This document shows positions 25,952 to 38,000 of a DNA stretch of 64,000 nt, piece by piece; within the stretch, counting starts at the first letter, position 1, and the number at the start of each line of letters is the position of its first letter. The stretch spans positions 231,476 to 295,475 of the forward strand of contig JASANG010002802.1 of the NCBI GenBank assembly GCA_030248215.1. Direction: 5' to 3'. Under the pieces are notes generated by a model. It made no database searches. It saw only the letters and a list, made by a program, of their open reading frames with translations, and had not been told where the DNA came from. The translations under genes were made by a program, and so were the position numbers. Origin of the DNA: Enoplolaimus lenunculus. Its lineage: Eukaryota > Nematoda > Enoplea > Enoplida > Thoracostomopsidae.

Positions 25952-26226
25952 TGATACAAAACTTAGCGCAGGAAATAGTGCTCGGACAACATATTGGTGA
26001 TTATAAAACTACAGTATACCAATATATACAATCGCTTGTCTTTGATGTTATCGACATGCAAAAGAATTTAAACATAACCGCACACCCACGTAGTTCTAAA
26101 AGATTAATATCGGGTTTTCTCGAAAGTGAACTTGAAACCAGCAAATCAACTGAAAGGGTTAATCCACAAACGGAATACAAATCATCTTGGCAGAATGACA
26201 GCTTGTTTATACACAAATATAATTAA
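25952..26226 (+). CDS. Putative terminal exon, plus strand, hypothetical protein (partial)
   Basis: After a possible acceptor (TTAATACGCAG) an open frame of 91 codons in phase 1 ends at TAA 26224-26226. The composition is ordinary protein (NITAHPRSSKRLISGFLESE, charged C-terminus), and there is no in-frame ATG near its 5' end, so if real it is the last exon of a gene whose earlier exons would lie in the repeat-rich left end. It is the only plus-strand coding candidate inside the transposon and is tail-to-tail with the transposase gene. No domain recognised. Confidence 0.35.
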
Positions 26227-26325
26227 AATTGTCACGAATCCATATAAAATCGTAAAAACTATGAAAGTGAATTTGAATACATTAAATATCTACTAGTATG
26301 GTCACAAGAAAGCAAACCAAAACGA

Positions 26326-29300
26326 CTAAAATTCAGGGTCGTAAATTTCTGAATCATCAAAGTCTGTTTGCGGAGCAATAAGAAGCTCATCACTTTTTAT
26401 TTGGCCTAGTAAATTAAATGACCGCGTAATAATTGGTTCTCGAGACGAAGATGTCTGTGAAACACTATCTTTTTGTAACGTTATATCCGCAGCATGGCCA
26501 TTACGATTGCCTGTAATAACTGTTTCAGATTCATTTTTCTCTAACTGGCCCATGTTAAAAACAGAAGGCATACAGTTCTCTTGCTGAAACATGGTTGCGT
26601 CAAAATCAAGCAGTTTATTTGACATATCTGTAGCTTTAAAGTTTACATGGCATTTTAATTTATTCAAGTCATCGTTAGGTGATTCTGCAGGCTTACACTC
26701 CTGCGATTGCTGGGAAACATCATTACAAAGCATACCGTTACCACACGTTTCGGGCGTTGTCGGTTTGAACTCATTGTGTTGTTCCTCAAAAGACTCGTCG
26801 CTTTCAATTTTTGGTAAATCATCAATATTGTCTTCTTCATCATAATCTGTTTGCCAATCTGTATCTGAACTATACGTCATTTTTGCTTCAACAAAACGAC
26901 CACGTTGCTTTTTAATATTCGCTTGGCCTTTTGATCTGGAAGCTAATCGGTGTTTTTCTAAAATTACATATACATATATGTTCTAAATATCATTATATCG
27001 ACCCAAGTTTATATGAAGAAATCGAGAAAAAATTTGCATATATATACACATATACATTTGACACAACGTTCAACTGCTAATTATAACCAATCTGAGTATA
27101 TATTAATGTGTAAATAAAAGGGTGTAACCGGATAGCCGTTACCGTTTCCGGTGAAAATCGGCATCAGTTTCCGTTCGAGTTATAAAAATGACTAAAATTC
27201 TGTTATTTGTACTATCTCAGAAATTTCTTGTTGCAGATATGCTGCAGTTGTCAAAATGAAATAAAAATTACAAAATTCATACAAAACCTTAAAAAATATC
27301 TAAAAATGTTAAGAAGCTGCAGAACTAGGAGGGGTTTGAAGATTGAACCCTGTCAATATGTGGGACGTTAAAGTCTCAAATACGACTGTTTGCTTATTGA
27401 TATATTTAAACATTAGGTATATACGTCCATTATATGATCTGTGTTGGGTTTTGTAAGCTGCCGGAGGTTTTATTTACTAGGGTGACACCGAATTTATGAT
27501 TTGACGGAAACCGAATTCATTAACCAAATTAGTACCGCCAATTTTGCAAATCCTAACTTTTTTGCCACTCTGCTGCATACGTCTATAAATTTAGTAAATT
27601 ATGCATCAAAAAACAACGAAATCCTTATGGACCAACAAAGCTGCTCCAAACCCTGCTGGAAACGGTGCCATTTGTTACCAAATGTTTACATGTTTCTGCT
27701 CGCTGTCAGGGATCGTCCGGATATGCGGATCCAGTTTAATATATGTATACCTGTCCGACAAAAAACTGATATCAAAATACGCTTTTTGTATATATAAACA
27801 TAATCATTTTAAACAAAACTGGATCATATCATATATATGTAACAGATTTTTACACTTTAACTATAAACTTACTATTTTCATGTAAAGCATACAGTCGATC
27901 CAGCTCTCGACGCGTTTCTGCAACACTTAATCGACATTTTTTTGCAAGGTACAAGCAATCCGCGTATGGATGCAGTGCATTGCTCATGGCAGTGTTGAAA
28001 TGTCTTCGAATTGTGACGGAAGGATATTCCGTCATCTGTATCTCGGTGTTTTGAATTGCAGCACGTACGGCTTCTTCTGCTGAAAACACATCAGTAGCCT
28101 AACATACCATGGGCATATTAAAATTTTTACCTCATTCTAATAAAAGTGAAATGAAACTGATTATATATGTATAAAGTTCCAAAGCAACCATCGCCTAATA
28201 CGTATAAAAACCATTTAAAACCCTAACGGTGAAAGTTTGATTAATGCACCCACTGCGTACTGATGAAAAGACATTCAGCTTACTTACGTTCAACAAAATG
28301 TCCGCGACACGGACCTCGACAGCTGTGGCACGAAGTTCCCCATTCAGGCGTTTCAGCGGGTACAGGCCAAATTTGTCTGAAGATGTGTGGACCACCATCG
28401 TACCACATCATATTGTCTCTGAAGAATTTACATAGAGATTTTTAGTTGCTAAATCCACTCATTGCTCAGATGTACAATGCAAGAAATAAAACATTCGGCG
28501 CATATATTTAAATTAAGACTGAAAATATATACGTATGACCCAAAAAGCCAATGTAGGCTTTTTATTCCCAAACTCTGTACCTATTTCGTAGTTTAGGTTC
28601 TATATACCTATTACATAGTCGCTTTTATTGGTTTGGTTTATTAAATACAAACACCCAATAACCCGAGTTGCTGAATTGATTATCATTTTAACTCTAAAAT
28701 CTGAACGAACTTTATGTGTTACTTGATTATAACATCTGAAGTTGTGTTTTAGTAGGCAGTCGCTATCTCCTCACTATTCCCTAGCGAACAAAAAACATGA
28801 TATATCAGATTTCAGGTAATTGACATACAAATTTGATATTAAATTCGGTCTATCTAAGATAAGCATGGATTACAACAGTCTTGAGACAACTATTATAATA
28901 GATATTTTGTCTTTAATTAGCCGTTATAGGATCATCTACATCCGTAGATCAAACAAAATTATTCACTAGTAAACTTACATTTTAAATCGAAATGTTTCCG
29001 ATCGGACATATTTTTGACATAGCAAATGCGAACACTTTGGTTTGCAGCAGAGCCTCAAGCCGTAGAAGTACTTTGTGTCTTTCGCATAAATTCTATGGGA
29101 CTCCTGAATTTGTTGCACTGTCTGCAAAAGTGTCCATGTTCTTGGAAATCGACTACGGCACTTGGTTTGTTCAGCTTTACTCCCATTCAAAAAGCAACGA
29201 ACAACTTTGCGATTGAGCAAAGGCTGCTTGCCAAAAATGAAATCAATGGTGGTGCTTCCATATTTAGTCCCACGAACATGATTCATATACGTTTTCGCAG

Positions 29301-32300
29301 CAGCATAACTGTTGACTTTTAAAACTGCCTGACCCATTTTCGTCTGGGCGTAATCGTTGTACTCTATGCCATGTGATAGCATGAAAAATTGTGATTCAGC
29401 TTGCTTTAACACGCCATTAACCCGTTCCACATCGTTACGAAATGAGCCGCCTGGATATCTAGTGGACAAAATTGTCACTACATGATTCTTTCGAAGGTGA
29501 TCTAAAGCAAGCATTAGCTGAACCTCAACTTTGTTTGCACCCTCGTGGGGTCCTCCATCACGACGATAGAGCCAAATCGCAAACCTTTCTGGATTTTCTA
29601 TAGCAAGTTTTTCAACAGCATTGTTATCTGCATGGTGTTGTGTTGCACTTTTTTCAAACAACGCACGTGGTTTTACGACGCCAATTACTTTTCGCGGATG
29701 GTTCCTAGTACCAGGTATATAATAACTTGAGACTTGAATTCCAGTGTCAAAGCGGTTTTGGTAGTCAACACGTGTAGTCAAGTTTTCTTGCCCTCGCAGC
29801 GTCAGAACTGGGAAATGATTGTGCGTTATAACTGTATCTGTGCGTATGGCTGCGGCATCATCCATGGCAATCTGAATGGCATTCAGACATTTCGGTTCTA
29901 TGAAGTCTTTGATCTTATACCACGCATTACTTAAATACTTATCAACTGACGGCTTAACTGCGAAAGCCCGTCTGCTACGGCGAAACCGTAAATCAATTTC
30001 ATCGTAGTGCCGATGCATTACCTTCCGCAATTTGTGTCTCTTGCAGCATATGTAGAAAATGGTACTCGTAGATATTTTTTTAGGATAGTAATACCATTCT
30101 AGATACCGTTTGATGTTCTTAAAAGTTACTTTTTTGGTTCGTCGTCCCTTCATTCGTCGCTTGAAGTTTACTACTAAAGCGCCATCGCGTCTGTATTTGT
30201 CCGCGCCAACATTGTTAGCTTTGACGTAATTTTCAATTACACTTGCTATACGCGGAAACTTCTTCAAATATCGGGGCTCTGCATTAGGTCTCAAATATTT
30301 TTGTCGCTGCAGCATTGTAAATGCCAGAATTTTCTGACGCTTAACGTATCGTGTTGCAACTTTTTTAAGCTTTTCCGCTGCAGTTTGCAACGCATTAATA
30401 TGACTACTGTTGAGGAGGTTTTCTAAATGTAACTTTGAAGTTTCACCATCAAACATAGATCTCATTACAGGCTCTGGATATCCCAGTCCGCGCGCATAAT
30501 CTTTCACAGTATTTGGGACGCTAATTCCATGTTCGGAGGCATACTTAAACAGTTGTAGCATAAGTATGCGCATGGACATACGGTCAGACGCTCCAATACA
30601 ATCGGTTATTTCATCGGTACTAAAATTTGACATTTGTTTCAGAGAGTTCGCTAAGCGAACAAAATCGTTTGTTTTCGCAATTATATCAGGATTCAAACTT
30701 GTATTTAGTAGTCTAATCTTTTTAGTGCTTCGCATTAGATCTAGTTCCGTAACTTCCAAACAACTAACATCTTCAGTTGCAACTCGGTCGTCAAAAATGC
30801 AGCTTGCGACATCCTCACTGTATTCAAGTTCTTTTGCTATTTCATATAGTTTTGCTGGCAGTTTGACATTATGTTTTGCCGCATGCTTGAAAATATAAAA
30901 AAATATTATTCGTTTGGCTGCAGGGTCGTCGCCAATGATATCAAAGACTTTTCGCCGAAGATTACCAGTTATTTTAAATAAATTCATTAGTACACTTATT
31001 TCGTCGTTATCAAGCTCAGACTTGGTGTCATTGGCGGAATAATTCTTTCTATTAAAATTTTGAAGAACGGTTAGGTTGACATTTAGCAAACCATGCATTA
31101 AACCACCGCTAGCTAAATATTCCAATTGTTCATCAATGTATTTCACCAAAGAGTCCTTATTCAAGATATCATTTTTTTCCATGGCACGATTAAATTCTGC
31201 CTTCAAAGCGTCCATTTTTTTCATGTCCTTTGTGACCTGATCTATTATAAGCTTTGGTTGACAAATTCCCAGTTTTCTAAGCTGCCGGCGACTAAGATTT
31301 TGTGTCGACATGACAATGTACTGAATTAAACGACGATGGCGTTGTGGAACTAAGTCGGTCAGTCTTTTTAGAAAATTTGCCGGAAGTTCTTTATACTTGA
31401 TTGCAGTTACATCCGTTTCACGTTGAGCAGTAACTGATTTTATTACAGCCAATGAGTTATGCGCGTCCGCTAAGGGAACAATAAGATGATAGTTTTGCTG
31501 AATATTGTGGAATACTGCAACTGGCAAGTTGTGGAGAAAAAAATTGGCAGCGTCGCGATTTCTAAAATGCTTGCATGATCTTGTCGTCTGCCAGACATCT
31601 CTGAGAGTGGATCCCGGATTATGTAAAATATATACGCCGAAACGAATTAAGTCATATAGTTTTTGAGATTGATTTTGCGAAAATTTCCACATGAGCCCGT
31701 ATAGATAACATTCGAGCCTCTCACGTATATTTGATACACGGCATTCTTTTATGGCTTCTAGAGATGCTGTGTTCGCCAAGAACCTTCCGTTCAAAAATTC
31801 TTTCCCGTATCTAAAAATATATTACGTTTTCTTTCAAAACATCGAAGTGAAATTTTGAATCGTTGTTCCGCATCTTTTTAGTAAAACTAGAGAAGTGTGC
31901 GCACAGGTAATGGGCAGTGGTGTATCTAAACATCTAGATAAAACCAATTGTCTCAACATTCAACTGTCTGTGTAGAACAAAATCGTAAAAAACCTGGTTT
32001 CCCCAGGAATATATATATGTTTATCTGCCTCGTCTTTTTGCGAGAAAAATAAATTGTTCGAAGCAGTGTGCAACTGAAATTAGAAAACACTAAGAAACAG
32101 AACCAGAAAATAAAAATATTTCCAGATTTTGTACCGCAACCGGATAGCAAGAAATATCCCTTTTCAAAAGATTAATTTTTGAATCAATTTTGGTAAATAT
32201 TAGAACAATGCAAAATTTTTCAGCATTTGTCATCAAAATGTTAAACTGCAACATCTTAACCGCTCAGTAGCGTCATACCACTACTATCATTTGTAAAATA

Positions 32301-33528
32301 AGAAATTATATACTCAAAAAACTTTTTTTTGTTTTTAAACTAAAAAATTTTGTACGCAGTATTACAAAGCTACTGGCGAAAAAATACCGGATTTCATTAT
32401 CGGAATGGAATATCCATTTACACCATGGTTTTGAAACAAAACAACCTTTAGGAGCGATAACATATAATGAGCCGTCAGTACTTAAAAAAATTCAGGGAGC
32501 CAGTGTCGATTGTTTATTTTTACTGCGAACAACAGAGCAGAGACAAATTTTCTTCAAGTTGGGGATTGAAATTTTGCAATTTTTATAATTGCAGTTATAT
32601 ACCAAAAATAAAGGAAAGATTCTCACGTGGAAAACAACGCGAAATTTGATGACCATAAATGTCTGGTCGCCAAAAAATACACTCATTGCAAGTGCACTAA
32701 AAAGATAGGTTTGCAACAATCTTGCTTTGTCACCTGTCTGCAACAGATGTGTAAACCCGCATTTTTTCGACAGTCATAAGAGAATCGCACAAATTTTAAA
32801 TTTTGTAGAGCAGACAGGTTCTAACGGACATGCATAATATGTAACTGTAATGTCAATAGTATTGATTTTAATGTATGAAAATAACTGATGAATTTCAATT
32901 TCTGGCCCATGTAAAGATCAGGGGCGGAACGTTTTCTGTGAGACTAGAAAAGAGTAAGCTTTAAGCTTTAGACTATTTTGTTTGCTTGGCTTGAGCTTAG
33001 GCTTAGGATTAGGTTTAGAAATATGCGCATTCTTACGTTTAGGCCTAGGTTTAGGCTTTGGAATATGCTTATAATATATACTGTTCAGCCCCTGTTCTTT
33101 ACGTTGGCCCAAATTTCTAAGGGTTTGCAGCATAACCCTGCGCGAAAAAACTGCAAAAATTTTAATTTTAGTTGTTATTTGATTGCACTCCATATACAGC
33201 TGGTGCTTTTTGCCATCGTTCTTTAACTTAAAAACTAGGCAAAAATCCATTGACACATACAAAAACAACAAAGTTGCGTACTGTGTTTCGTGTTCAGCAG
33301 TCAGCAACGCTACTTCAAGAAACATTTTCTCGTGATTGTTTCTATCAAAGTCCGTCTGCAACAATTTATTCATTTCGCAGAACATAAACATATACAAGAT
33401 GTATTACACCAAACACTGAATACGTGCTGCCTAAAACATCACACAAGAATTGAAGTATGCAGATGACTGTATGTTTACTGCCAGAGGACGTAAAGAAACA
33501 ACAGCTCAAAATGAGGTAAATGTATCAT
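26326..33528 (-). CDS. DDE transposase-like protein (gene A), about 1283 aa
   Basis: Exons in transcription order: 33479-33528 (tentative first exon, ATG), 28979-31810 (943 codons), 28288-28418, 27873-28079, 26326-26957 (stop). All phases agree. The first half contains two copies of a helical module of about 45 residues (FKHAAKHNVKLP... and FKYASEHGISVP..., around 30760-30900 and 30450-30560). A basic stretch (RRMKGRRTKKVTF) precedes the likely catalytic core, in which acidic residues occur as MDDAA (29856-29861), RRDGGPHEG (29557-29559) and NDVERVNG (29425-29427). That gives roughly D-x99-D-x43-E, normal spacing for RNase-H-fold transposases. Cys-rich modules follow (LCCKPKCSHLLC at the big exon's end, and CHSCRGPCRGH in 28288-28418), then an acidic Ser-rich tail. 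It probably binds ends and catalyses excision and integration in the nucleus. The superfamily is not assigned. The DGGP...VERV core resembles large uncharacterised transposon proteins of invertebrates, from memory only. Confidence 0.85.
27119..27330. repeat. Dispersed repeat beginning GGGTGTAACCGGATA, copy 1
   Basis: Shares with 34248-34475 the start GGGTGTARCCGRATA, reiterated CCGTTTCCG, then ACTAAAATTCTGTT and a tail with GCTGCARTTGT and AAATTACRAAATTCAT. It lies in the intron between the last two exons of gene A. Fragments rich in GGAATCGGAATT or TTCCGATTCCGGTT near 20020-20060, 42280-42560, 60340-60720 and 63160-63250 may be related. Confidence 0.65.
29380..29900 (-). other. Predicted DDE catalytic core of gene A
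   Basis: Three conserved-looking acidic positions occur in order: the MDDAAAI motif (codons 29856-29861), the Asp of RRDGGPHEG (29557-29559) and the Glu of RNDVERVNGVL (29425-29427). Between them are beta-strand-like hydrophobic segments (FPVLTLRG, RFAIWLYRRDGG, HVVTILSTRYPGG). The assignment is from motif shape only. Confidence 0.7.
32903..33112. mobile_element. hAT-like MITE with TTAGGC core, copy 2 (inside the giant transposon)
   Basis: Ends TGGCCCATGTAAAGATCAGGG and CCCTGTTCTTTACGTTGGCCC are inverted. Short AATTTC-type repeats flank both sides, an imperfect target duplication. It is inserted in the first intron of gene A, in the same orientation as the copy at 39694-39908 and opposite to 1203-1409. 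Confidence 0.82.
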
Positions 33529-34247
33529 AACTAAAGCAAATTGCTCATTTTACATACAAAGAATGTAATCCATACCGTAACCCTATATGTGCAATACAAT
33601 AGGCAGGTACACACTTTTTCGTCAGCGAGAAACAGATATCACTGTGAAAACTGTCCTAAATAAAAGCTTTCCACTGGACGACGTGTGAACGTAGTGCTTT
33701 ACATGGGTAGATATTGTTTTGTCACCCGTAGAAATAGTGGGTACCATAACCAAAATTTTACATGGAAACTAAAACAATAATTACATGATTATGTCCATAT
33801 TGTAAAAGATTTTCAGTTTGTTTGGCCCGTTGTTTATATATATGCAGAGGTAAAAAATGCTAGTGATACACAGGGATCGACGTAAGAGATAATGCTATCG
33901 GTATGCCGCAGGGTAAGAGTCTAAGTGTTTACGTACGCATTTTCGCAAGATAAATTATATAATTTCAAAATACCACAACACAAGTTGCGGTTTATTTGAT
34001 GTAGATCACAAAACAATATTTTTCTAATAAAAACAAACTTCGTTGTGTGAGCTGAAACAGTTCATTGCCCTTAGGCAAAGTCGGTCTGTGGGCTTTTTAA
34101 AATTTGAAATAGGGAATATGATTATCTAGGCAGGCTGGCAAATACAGAATATGTCAGGAAGTCAAGCGGCACTTAACTTGGGATCTGACTTTATCGGATT
34201 TTTGTCCGGATGGATGGCTTGTAAGAACTGTTTATATATTGTTAACA

Positions 34248-34475
34248 GCAGGGTGTAGCCGAATATCCGCTTCCGTTTCCGTTGACAGTAAAAATCGGTG
34301 ATCGTTTCCGTTTCCGTTTCCATACAAAAATAACGAAAATTCTGTTTTTCACGTCCGTAATTAGTTCTAAATCACGTGTATATCTGGCAATCTTTATTAC
34401 AAATACGCTGCAATTGTTCGAAATAAAATATAAATTACGAAATTCATTCAGAATCTTAAAAATTTCGATGAATCC
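34248..34475. repeat. Dispersed repeat beginning GGGTGTAGCCGAATA, copy 2
   Basis: A diverged homologue of 27119-27330 in the same orientation, located between genes A and B. Triple CCGTTT units at its start suggest slippage. No coding frame. Confidence 0.65.
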
Positions 34476-35047
34476 GTTATTTTTTGTTTAAAATTTTACA
34501 AAGCCTGGTGAACGTTTGCATTACTCTTTTGTGTTGGCAGAAAAATAATACTGTGACACCTGAAATGAATATAACTAAAAATAAAAAGCAGCATAAATTA
34601 AATGTTGTCTTATAAAATTCTTCCAGTGGCAGAATTACTTTTTCCAGTGGTCGAATTATCTGGTAGGAATTTTTGCTTGTCAGACTTCACCATTTGCAAA
34701 ACTAAATATAGGTACGTTAATACGCAGTATTAATCAAACCAAAACAAATATATAAAGCGTGAATATGAAAACAAAATGTTATTAAGCGCTCAACAAGAAA
34801 CCGTAAGAAACAGTGCACTTTAGGGATAGGAAGTTTACACCAAATGTTATGAAAAAGTTAAACAGCCAATTGATACGGTCCCACACAAGCAAACAAGAAA
34901 TACAATTAAAGTGCTCGGTTCCTGATTCACCTTTAGTTAAAACAAAGGAGCAATATGCAGACTACAGTAGGTGTATACCTAACTATCTTATAATCATTCG
35001 TTTATCTTGGGCTCAGACCCAATGATTAAAATCGTGCAAGTAGTCCG

Positions 35048-38000
35048 TTACGTACCACTCTCAATAGTGTACCCTGGAAATCTTTCAAGTTTCCAGAACC
35101 TCAAACATTCGTCCAAGTGAGGTCTCATTTTTGAAGTATCGTAAACAATTGTAGCAGGATCTTCACCTAATGCCCACGAAAACGCATATGCAACCGCAAA
35201 TATGCCACAATCAAACTCATTTTCCTGTTGTTGTACTGTTAAATACAGAAGATCCATATCATTTTTAAAGCCATAAAGTTCTTCTAACTGCTGGGCTAAC
35301 AATTCAGAAACCTGTTCAGTAAATAAACTGTCAGCAATGTACACTGTATTGTCAATGCGACAGGTAGCGATCCAATGGTGCCTCCCCGTGTGCATCAATT
35401 GTACGTGGTTGCCCTTAACACGTTTGTAATACGTCTGCAAACATAATGTGGTCTGTAGCACTTGACTGAGTTCTCCACAAATAATGCACTGAGCATAGTC
35501 CATTTCGCGACTTTCTAGCAAGCCTTTAGGGTTTAATACTCGTTCACGACATTCCAGGTAGCTTTTTTTCTTTGGACACCACAATTCCAAACTTTTTTTG
35601 TCGCTGATTATCATCAAATCAATTGGTTCAGTCTAGGCAAATTAATAAAAATTGGTTTGAGCACCAATAAGAACTATATACAGTTAGCAAAGCTCAATTT
35701 TTAATATATATTAGTTTTGTTCAGTATATATTACAATATACCTCAGATGAGAGAAACATTCAGTTGGTGTGTTTGATGGATTGGTCTTTTAGTGTAAGTA
35801 ACTCAATAGTTTACAAGAAAAGCTACAATACGGCGCTCACGATTTTATTTAGTTTTCGCTTGCACATGACAGAAACAATTTCAATATACCTAAATAATTA
35901 GTATTGCCAAAATATAGCTTATTTTGCGTAAAGCGTTAAAGCATGCAGAGTTAAAAAGCACTTTTATTTGAAAAGTTGTAATGTCAGCAATGACGCGTTT
36001 ACCGGTTTATATCCTGTAAGAGGCCCCTGACGTTTTCGCTGTTTTGTTTTCTCTAAAATGCACAATATAGGTGTAAACACACATATATATAAATGTTCGT
36101 TTTTGGTTGCCTCACTATAATTATTTAAAACAAGCATTTTAACAAACACCACTGCCTATTTTAAATGTAACTTAAAGGCTATTGCACAATTACACATACC
36201 TGAGCTTTGATCAGGTCCCTGTTCCTCCGACCCAGCACAGCTATCTAAATCAGTTATAATAGGTTCTTCCAACTTTGTTTCCGCAAACGCCAGCTCACAA
36301 AGTCTATCTAAAACAAACATTTAATATAACTTCTAGAAATTAGAAATACCTACATATTCTAGTTTTAAAGCCCTCAATCATATTCTACGCCTATTTAAAA
36401 AGGGACGGTTGCAGCATGCGGAACCCCTGCTGTCTCTACGTTGTACTTTAATTTATATATGTTCTTAGTTCGCGCTCAGCAAAGGGGGCATAAATATTTG
36501 TATATATAACCTTATTACACAAAAGTCAAAGATATCAATCCCCGTATGGATGCGTATATATCATACTATTTACGTTTGAACATCCGCATAAAAATGCATA
36601 CCAATACGACTGTTCACCGTCAGTTTTCTAATTGTCGCACTTTTTTTCTCATTGGCGACCTTGTAGTCAGCATTCGGTGTATTTGTAGCTGGATCATTTA
36701 GTATAGTTTTCGACTTTGGTTTCAGCAACATTTCGCTCATTGCAGCTGAGTCTGTCAACGCTGTTTGAGTTACGTCTTTGTCCGTGTTGTTGGATGAGTT
36801 AGGTATCAACTTTTCAGGTGTCATTTCGTCTTTTTTCGTTCCAACGTGCGTTGGGCTGTGTTTATCAGGACTGCCACATGACTTCGTCCTCGGACTGGCA
36901 TTTGTGCCGAACATGGCATCCGCTTTTGTGTTTGTTGCGTCATGTAACATTTTGGTGTTTAGCGTTTGAGCCCGGTTTCTGTCTACAGGATCTATACTTT
37001 CCAGTCTTTGAAGAAAACTTGCAGTAAAGAAATCTGCAAAGAATTTATATATGTTCGTATTGCCATTAACCAATAAAACTTATTAAGTTACTGCAACCAA
37101 AGTGACTGGTATTGAGAAACAAGTGCAAAATCGCTTGTAAAGTGTATTTGAAAACCCCTCACGCTGCAATAAGGTACAACTATTAGTGACATCTCACCAG
37201 AATTATCGCAGTCCTCTTGTAAACCACGTTTTGTATCATTTCCAAATTCGCACTCTTTATTAGCTGAATCAGCATGCTTTGGCGATTCTGTTTAAAAGAA
37301 TATATATGTGTAAATGCGCAACAGCAATTGAATAATGTATAGAATAGGTTTCCTAGTTTATAATTATAAACCTAATGTATACTTTTTAAACCCAAACAAG
37401 AAAACCTGTGTCTTGTTGTATAGAGAGAGACTTTGATGCAGCCATGCTTCTGCAACTGTAAGGCTAAAAATTAATTCACGTACCCAGACACTGTTGATTA
37501 AGCAATTCGCCATCGTCGTACGCTCCACTCATTGCAAATGATATTGCTGAAAATGGTCCAGCAGTGCAAATTATTGTTTGGTATGTATCTAATGAAGCTT
37601 AATGCTTTTGGGCCTTTCGAACGTTTTTTGAAACCCTTTACGACTAATTTGATTTTCTACATAAATTGTGCATATTTAAATGTATTTGCAATAACAGTTG
37701 AATATAGTGCACAAACACATGTAGATTGTTTAATCAGCAAAGATAAATATTTGTATCACTGAAGAAGCCTACCATTTCCTGAGATTAGTAAACTATTATT
37801 TGTTTCTATATATACCTACAATATATATACCTATTTCAAAGAAATTCATTGCGAACATGTTTGGTTTTGGATTCTTAATAATATGTTGGTATGTTCGCAA
37901 ATATATATAGTTAAGGAATTTAACCAAACTTTAAAGTTGTGAAAATAGAAAATAAATGCTTGCAGTTAGGTATACGCGTATAGGAATACAGGTATACCTA

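Noticed and set aside
32918-33397. 159-codon minus-strand frame with Lys/Pro-rich protein
   Set aside because: Most of it translates the TTAGGC-type core of a MITE (KPKPRPKRK pattern).
34782-34930. Alternative terminal exon of the protease gene
   Set aside because: It fits the phase but gives a hydrophobic tail. The stop at 35048 or the hydrophilic exon 34610-34701 is more plausible.
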